From UBA1794 sp050946375 (GTDB lineage Bacteria > Bacteroidota > Bacteroidia > Bacteroidales > Bacteroidaceae), in contig JBMNUT010000020.1 of the NCBI GenBank assembly GCA_050946375.1, forward strand, positions 1 to 34,872: 34,872 nt of DNA, in the 5' to 3' direction. Positions 31,551 through 34,872 of this stretch are shown piece after piece; the first letter of the stretch is position 1; the number at the start of each line of letters is the position of its first letter. The notes beneath the pieces were generated by a model. It searched no databases and was not told the origin of the DNA. It saw only the letters and a list, made by a program, of their open reading frames with translations. Made by a program: the position numbers and the translations under genes.

Positions 31551-32426
31551 TTATTTTGAAGAGTTAATAATCAATTTACGCAAAAAGCGGATTTGGTCGG
31601 CAAAGTAAGCGTTTTTTTTCGGATTTTTCAAGGATATAGCTTTGATTATTTCCAAAGCTTTTTCGTAACGCCCTTGTTTTACATAGATTTTGGCCAAAGT
31701 CTCGGTAAAATAGCTCTCGTCCAAATGCCCGTCTGCATCGTCGGAGACGACCGGATGCGGCTGTTCCTCAGAAGAAATTCCTCCGCTCGCTAGGGAAAGA
31801 GAACGTTCCTTTTTCTGAACATCGTCATCCGTCGTGCCAGCTGTTGCAACACCGTTACGGGAAACCTCTTCCCTTGATTCATCACCGGTACTGGCCGATA
31901 CGGCCGCCGAAGCGCCGCCGCCCTGTTCCGACAGCTCAAGCAACAAAGGCGACTCCCCGACCATACCCTCGTAACCCAACGAAGGAGCGTAAGACGCATC
32001 CGGCTGCTGGGCCAGGAAACGGTTGATGAGGTCAATCGTACGGCTCGAACCCGGTGTCGCTTCCGGCGACACAGCAGGAGCACGTCCGCCGTCAGTCTCA
32101 GCCGAACGGTCTGCAGGCACTGCCGTACCCGCCGCATCCCCTGCCGACACGGCAGGCACAAATTCACGCGCGGCAGTCGCTGGCGCATAACGAGCCCCTT
32201 CCACAGCCTGGAAAAGCGGCGTGCGGTCGTTTATGGAGAAAGCCACACGCGCCACTTCGGAGCGGAAAGAGGGATCACCTACCTTATATAAATTGGTAAG
32301 ATAGACAATGCGCGCCGCTGCAAAATAAGGATAACGCTCCAACAGATTGCGTAACTCATAGAGCGTTTCCCGGTCCTGCTGTTCGGGATGTTTCGCGAGT
32401 TGTATGATGCGTGCAATATTCATCAT
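31551..32426 (-). CDS. TPR-like helical protein of the lptE-secG operon
   Basis: A 291-residue protein with helical repeats at both ends. The start (IIQLAKHPEQQDRETLYELRNLLERYPYFAAARIVYLTNLYK, described in parts at 7-48) looks like a TPR-type pair of helices, and the end (ETLAKIYVKQGRYEKALEIIKAISLKNPKKNAYFADQIRFLRKLI, near 246-290) contains a clear TPR unit. The middle (about 95-240) is low-complexity, rich in Ala, Ser, Thr, Asp and Glu, probably disordered. It has no signal peptide, so it is cytoplasmic or membrane-associated. Its role is not known. Position between lptE and secG suggests an assembly or scaffold job in envelope biogenesis. Confidence 0.7.
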   Translation of the reverse strand: MMNIARIIQLAKHPEQQDRETLYELRNLLERYPYFAAARIVYLTNLYKVGDPSFRSEVARVAFSINDRTPLFQAVEGARYAPATAAREFVPAVSAGDAAGTAVPADRSAETDGGRAPAVSPEATPGSSRTIDLINRFLAQQPDASYAPSLGYEGMVGESPLLLELSEQGGGASAAVSASTGDESREEVSRNGVATAGTTDDDVQKKERSLSLASGGISSEEQPHPVVSDDADGHLDESYFTETLAKIYVKQGRYEKALEIIKAISLKNPKKNAYFADQIRFLRKLIINSSK

Positions 32427-32464
32427 GGGAAAAGGATAAGTTGTGTACGCGACAAGACTACGTT

Positions 32465-33004
32465 TTACCAGTCTGCAACGGTAGCATTAAAGATCTGTTC
32501 GGTTATATCGCCCACCATTTCGTCGATGAGGTCATCCTGCACATCGATAAGGGCTTGCGAGGCTTCATACGTGCGATAAGCCGAGAAGCGCCGTTCGAAG
32601 TCCTTCTCATGCGCCGTATTGTTCGTAAAACGCACATTGACTTCGATTTCCAGACGTACCTCAGAAGCAAATCCATCGGCCTGCACCGACTGGTTGATCT
32701 GCCGGTAAGCCACGATTTCACCCCCTATCTCCAGGTCACCGCCCTTGTTTACGAATTTAAGCCTCGTCTGCCGGGCAAAAATGTCCTGCAGCTCGGTATT
32801 GAATACCGTAGCCAGCGGAGCATACACATAGTCGGCACGTATCGGGAAGTCGGCAATACTGATCGTCTTTACTTTCGTATAATCGATCGACGCACCCGTG
32901 AAACTGTAGGAAATCTTGCACGCCGTAAGGCAAAGCAGGCACACGGCCAGCACACCGGCTGCTGTCCGCGCCCAGCGGGGAAGTATGGTTTTAATCCAAG
33001 CCAT
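32465..33004 (-). CDS. lptE: LptE-like lipopolysaccharide-assembly lipoprotein
   Basis: A 179-residue predicted lipoprotein with signal peptide and lipobox LCLTAC (Cys29). The mature part has SYSFTGASIDYTKVKTISIADFPIRA and LQDIFARQTRLKFVNKGGDLEIGGEI, the pattern of Bacteroidota LptE-family proteins, which plug the outer-membrane LptD barrel and help place LPS. It overlaps the end of the sigma-54 activator gene by 14 bp and precedes the TPR-like gene by 38 bp. Confidence 0.85.
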   Translation of the reverse strand: MAWIKTILPRWARTAAGVLAVCLLCLTACKISYSFTGASIDYTKVKTISIADFPIRADYVYAPLATVFNTELQDIFARQTRLKFVNKGGDLEIGGEIVAYRQINQSVQADGFASEVRLEIEVNVRFTNNTAHEKDFERRFSAYRTYEASQALIDVQDDLIDEMVGDITEQIFNATVADW

Positions 33005-34244
33005 ATTCTTTTATTTTTCGATAGAGCGTCCGTTCTGATATGTTCAAGTCCTTGGCTGCCTGCTTGCGATGCCCGTGACGGCGCTCCAAGGCCTTGCGTA
33101 TCATCTCCTTTTCCATCTCGTCCAGCGTCAGAGTCTCCTCCATATACGCCTCCGTATCCTGTATTTCCGGCGCTTCGATGGAGCGCACATCCGATGCCGA
33201 CTCCCGCGCCAGATGAGGATGTATGGACAGCGTAGTCAGACCCGTCCCGTCAGTATGTGCATGCTGGGAAGACGACACGGCATTCATCACGCCCGAAGCA
33301 GGCTCGTGCCCACCCATGATTTCATGGACCAGGCGTTTCAAGTCGTTCACATCCTTACGCAAGTCGAACAGAACCTGATAGAGTATCTCGCGTTCGCTCT
33401 CAAATCCCTTCTCGTTCTGCCCGCCCGTCAGCGTCGGGAGCAACACCCCTTTCGGAGTTTCAGGAAGATACTTGCGCAAGAGCTCAGGCGTTATCTCCCG
33501 ATTCCGCTCGATAATGGAAATCTGTTCCGTGATATTCTTCAATTGCCGGATATTACCCGGCCAGGAATAAGCCATCAACACCTTTTTCGCCTCTTCCGTC
33601 AGCTGAATGGCAGGCATACGGTATTTTGCGGCAAAGTCAGCGGCAAACTTACGGAAGAGCAACACAATGTCGCCACCCCGCACCCGCAAAGGCGGAATCT
33701 GTATGGGTACCGTATTGAGGCGGTAGAAAAGATCCTCCCGAAAGCGGCCCTCGCTGATGGCTTCCTGCAGGCGCACATTCGTAGCCGCCACAATCCGCAC
33801 ATTCGTCTTCTCCACTTTCGAAGAACCCACCTTTATGAATTCGCCCGACTCCAGCACGCGCAACAGACGTGCCTGCGTAGGGAGCGGCAGTTCGCCCACC
33901 TCGTCCAGGAAAATCGTACCGCCGTCCGCTTCACCGAAGTAACCCTTACGCTCACTGATAGCGCCGGTAAAGGCTCCCTTCTCATGGCCGAAAAGCTCCG
34001 AGTCGATTGTCCCTTCCGGTATTGCACCACAGTTGACGGCAATATACACCCCATGCTTACGGTTGCTGAACTGATGAATAATTTTCGGGAAGTTCTCCTT
34101 ACCCACACCGCTTTCACCCGTAACCAGTACCGAAAGATCCGTAGGCGCCACCTGCATGGCGATATCGATGGCACGGTTCAGCCCCTCATCGTTGCCGATA
34201 ATGCCAAAACGTAATTTTACCTGCTGGATGTCTGCTTTCTCCAT
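32991..34244 (-). CDS. Sigma-54-dependent transcriptional activator without a receiver domain
   Basis: A 417-residue NtrC-family AAA+ activator. The AAA+ domain begins almost at the N-terminus: Walker A GESGVGKE (43-50), the sigma-54 contact loop GAFTGA (90-95), Walker B IFLDEVGE (111-118), then PLRVRGGDIVLLFRKFA and the SWPGNIRQLKN block. A linker rich in Ser, His and Thr leads to a C-terminal Fis-type HTH (HRKQAAKDLNISERTLYRKIKEYG). No receiver, GAF or PAS domain is visible, so activity may depend on expression or a partner protein. In Bacteroidota this gene is often the first of the lptE-secG operon; a direct role in regulating envelope genes is inferred, not shown. Confidence 0.9.
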   Translation of the reverse strand: MEKADIQQVKLRFGIIGNDEGLNRAIDIAMQVAPTDLSVLVTGESGVGKENFPKIIHQFSNRKHGVYIAVNCGAIPEGTIDSELFGHEKGAFTGAISERKGYFGEADGGTIFLDEVGELPLPTQARLLRVLESGEFIKVGSSKVEKTNVRIVAATNVRLQEAISEGRFREDLFYRLNTVPIQIPPLRVRGGDIVLLFRKFAADFAAKYRMPAIQLTEEAKKVLMAYSWPGNIRQLKNITEQISIIERNREITPELLRKYLPETPKGVLLPTLTGGQNEKGFESEREILYQVLFDLRKDVNDLKRLVHEIMGGHEPASGVMNAVSSSQHAHTDGTGLTTLSIHPHLARESASDVRSIEAPEIQDTEAYMEETLTLDEMEKEMIRKALERRHGHRKQAAKDLNISERTLYRKIKEYGLD

Positions 34245-34317
34245 TTATTATTCTATCCTCTTTTTCTCTTCTTTCTGCGCCGAGCTACACCTTATTATAT
34301 TATATAGCAAAAGGCGA

Positions 34318-34365
34318 GCGAAAACAACGTTTGCGCTTTGACTATGCCGAGCCGCATCCTATATT
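34318..34365 (-). repeat. 48-bp dispersed element, copy 2
   Basis: 42 of 48 bases match 21711-21758. It begins 74 bp upstream of the sigma-54 activator start and is followed on - by a T- and A-rich start region. Confidence 0.8.
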
Positions 34366-34373
34366 CGCGTAAG

Positions 34374-34381
34374 CAAATATA
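34374..34381 (-). promoter_or_regulatory. Possible -7 box upstream of the sigma-54 activator
   Basis: On -, TATATTTG matches the consensus; it lies just upstream of the 48-bp element, in the place where P2 sits at the xyl operon. No good -33 box is seen. Confidence 0.4.
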
Positions 34382-34465
34382 CGGATAATTCCCCGCACTA
34401 TACGTACCGGTTCCCGTTTTTTATCAAAAAGCAAACGAAAGCCCGTCTTTTTTCGCGTCAACCCG

Positions 34466-34504
34466 CAAAAAAGGCGAAGACAGAATTGCTTCAATCTTCG
34501 CCTT
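34466..34504 (-). terminator. Terminator of the tRNA-Pro gene
   Basis: AAGGCGAAGA and TCTTCGCCTT (34495-34504 with 34471-34480) form a perfect 10-bp stem, followed on - by TTTTTT. It lies four bases past the tRNA 3' end. Confidence 0.85.
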
Positions 34505-34507
34505 GTG

Positions 34508-34580
34508 TCGGAATGAGGCGACTCGAACGCCCGACCCCTACGTCCCGAACGTAGTGCGCTACCAACTGCGCTACATTCCG
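34508..34580 (-). tRNA. tRNA-Pro (anticodon CGG)
   Basis: A 73-nt cloverleaf on -. The acceptor stem CGGAATG (34574-34580) pairs with CATTCCG (34509-34515), the discriminator is A (34508). The anticodon stem CTACG/CGTAG holds the loop TTCGGGA, so the anticodon is CGG and reads CCG. The T-arm has GTTCGAGTC. The CCA end is not encoded. G37 after the anticodon fits the m1G37 of proline tRNAs. Confidence 0.95.
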
Positions 34581-34597
34581 ATCTCTGTTTGCGGCTG

Positions 34598-34629
34598 CAA
34601 AGATAATCGGTTGTTTTCGATTGACGAAA
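34598..34629 (-). promoter_or_regulatory. Promoter of tRNA-Pro
   Basis: On -, TTTC (34626-34629), 20 bp, TATCTTTG (34598-34605), giving a start site about 10 nt before the mature tRNA. Confidence 0.65.
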
Positions 34630-34736
34630 TAAAACCGACGATTTTTTCCTTTTTTACGCAAATTTCCTCGTCCAGCAGCCTGTTCCTGCTCTACGAAGCC
34701 CGGCATTTCCCCCGCTCCACAAGCCTAATGCGCTCA

Positions 34737-34768
34737 AAAAAAAGAGCCGTTACTTTGCAGGTAACGGC
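34737..34768 (-). terminator. Terminator of a gene beyond the right edge
   Basis: GCCGTTAC (34746-34753) and GTAACGGC (34761-34768) form an 8-bp stem with a 7-nt loop, followed on - by TCTTTTTTTT. It ends a - strand transcript from beyond base 34872. The stretch 34769-34872 holds no frame that I can call a gene; two short - frames end near 34811-34842 and could be a gene tail. Confidence 0.8.
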
Positions 34769-34872
34769 AGGCACAACGGACAAGGCTGATTTGCACTTCG
34801 TTGGAACATACGGATACGAGAACGGAATAAGCATCTATTTATCGGGGAAGTCCTGCATTTTCGGGGAAAAAG

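Noticed and set aside
34769..34872. Possible gene tail on - at the right edge
   Set aside because: Only 11-40 codons visible in each frame and no features; the terminator supports a gene there but the frame cannot be chosen.
1..34872. CRISPR arrays, insertion sequences, prophage or integrase genes
   Set aside because: None found; the regular 22-bp arrays lack spacers and are too short and too degenerate for CRISPR.

Overview
The window is bacterial chromosome from a Bacteroides or a close relative. Promoters fit the Bacteroidota primary-sigma pattern (TTTG or TTG, about 20 bp, TAnnTTTG) rather than the E. coli one, Shine-Dalgarno sequences are essentially absent, and the gene families (NUDIX-type xylose regulator, ATP-grasp capsule enzymes, LptE, long-tailed SecG, Nim-type oxidoreductase) are typical of gut Bacteroidota. 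By eye, base composition changes sharply: about 1-5300 is very A+T rich (capsule cassette) and the rest is G+C rich.

Region 1 (1-10277): the distal end of a surface polysaccharide locus, all on +. It holds the tail of a membrane protein, two paralogous GT2 glycosyltransferases, two paralogous sugar-transfer ATP-grasp proteins (the second broken by one extra base in a G8 tract), a TupA-like ATP-grasp protein and a GT4 glycosyltransferase. A MntA-HepT toxin-antitoxin pair with its own promoter follows. Then come a UDP-glucuronate 4-epimerase and a UDP-glucose 6-dehydrogenase, which would supply hexuronic acid donors. Three ATP-grasp ligase-type proteins beside uronate-forming enzymes suggest a capsule whose sugars carry amino-acid or other amide substituents.

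Region 2 (10291-17854): a secreted alpha/beta hydrolase and a GH43-like hydrolase on -, then on + a TolC / HlyD / MFS tripartite efflux operon with its own promoter and a structured leader, and a cysteine-rich flavoprotein. A 21-bp perfect inverted repeat terminates both this flavoprotein and the xyl operon that faces it.

Region 3 (17940-21798): xylose operon on -, NUDIX-type regulator, xylB, xylA, driven by two near-identical tandem promoters. No xylose transporter is present.

Region 4 (21799-26918): MBL hydrolase, rsmG and a DUF3298-type lipoprotein on -, divergent from nadC, a FabK/nitronate-monooxygenase-like gene and a META-domain lipoprotein on +.

Region 5 (26957-31064): on -, an HprK-like kinase overlapping an S26-type peptidase gene, then a Nim-type flavoprotein as its own unit, then a PqqD-like protein and an ABC exporter. 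The kinase, peptidase, PqqD and ABC set resembles the tailoring and export part of a ribosomal-peptide (lasso-like) locus, without a visible precursor, B2 protease or cyclase. This is the best candidate for an undescribed system.

Region 6 (31111-34872): on -, a sigma-54 activator, lptE, a TPR-like protein and secG form an envelope-biogenesis operon. Upstream is tRNA-Pro(CGG) with its own promoter and terminator.

Two families of dispersed intergenic elements run through the window: a 22-bp phased degenerate repeat at four loci, and a 48-bp element (42/48 identical) in front of the NUDIX regulator and the sigma-54 activator.
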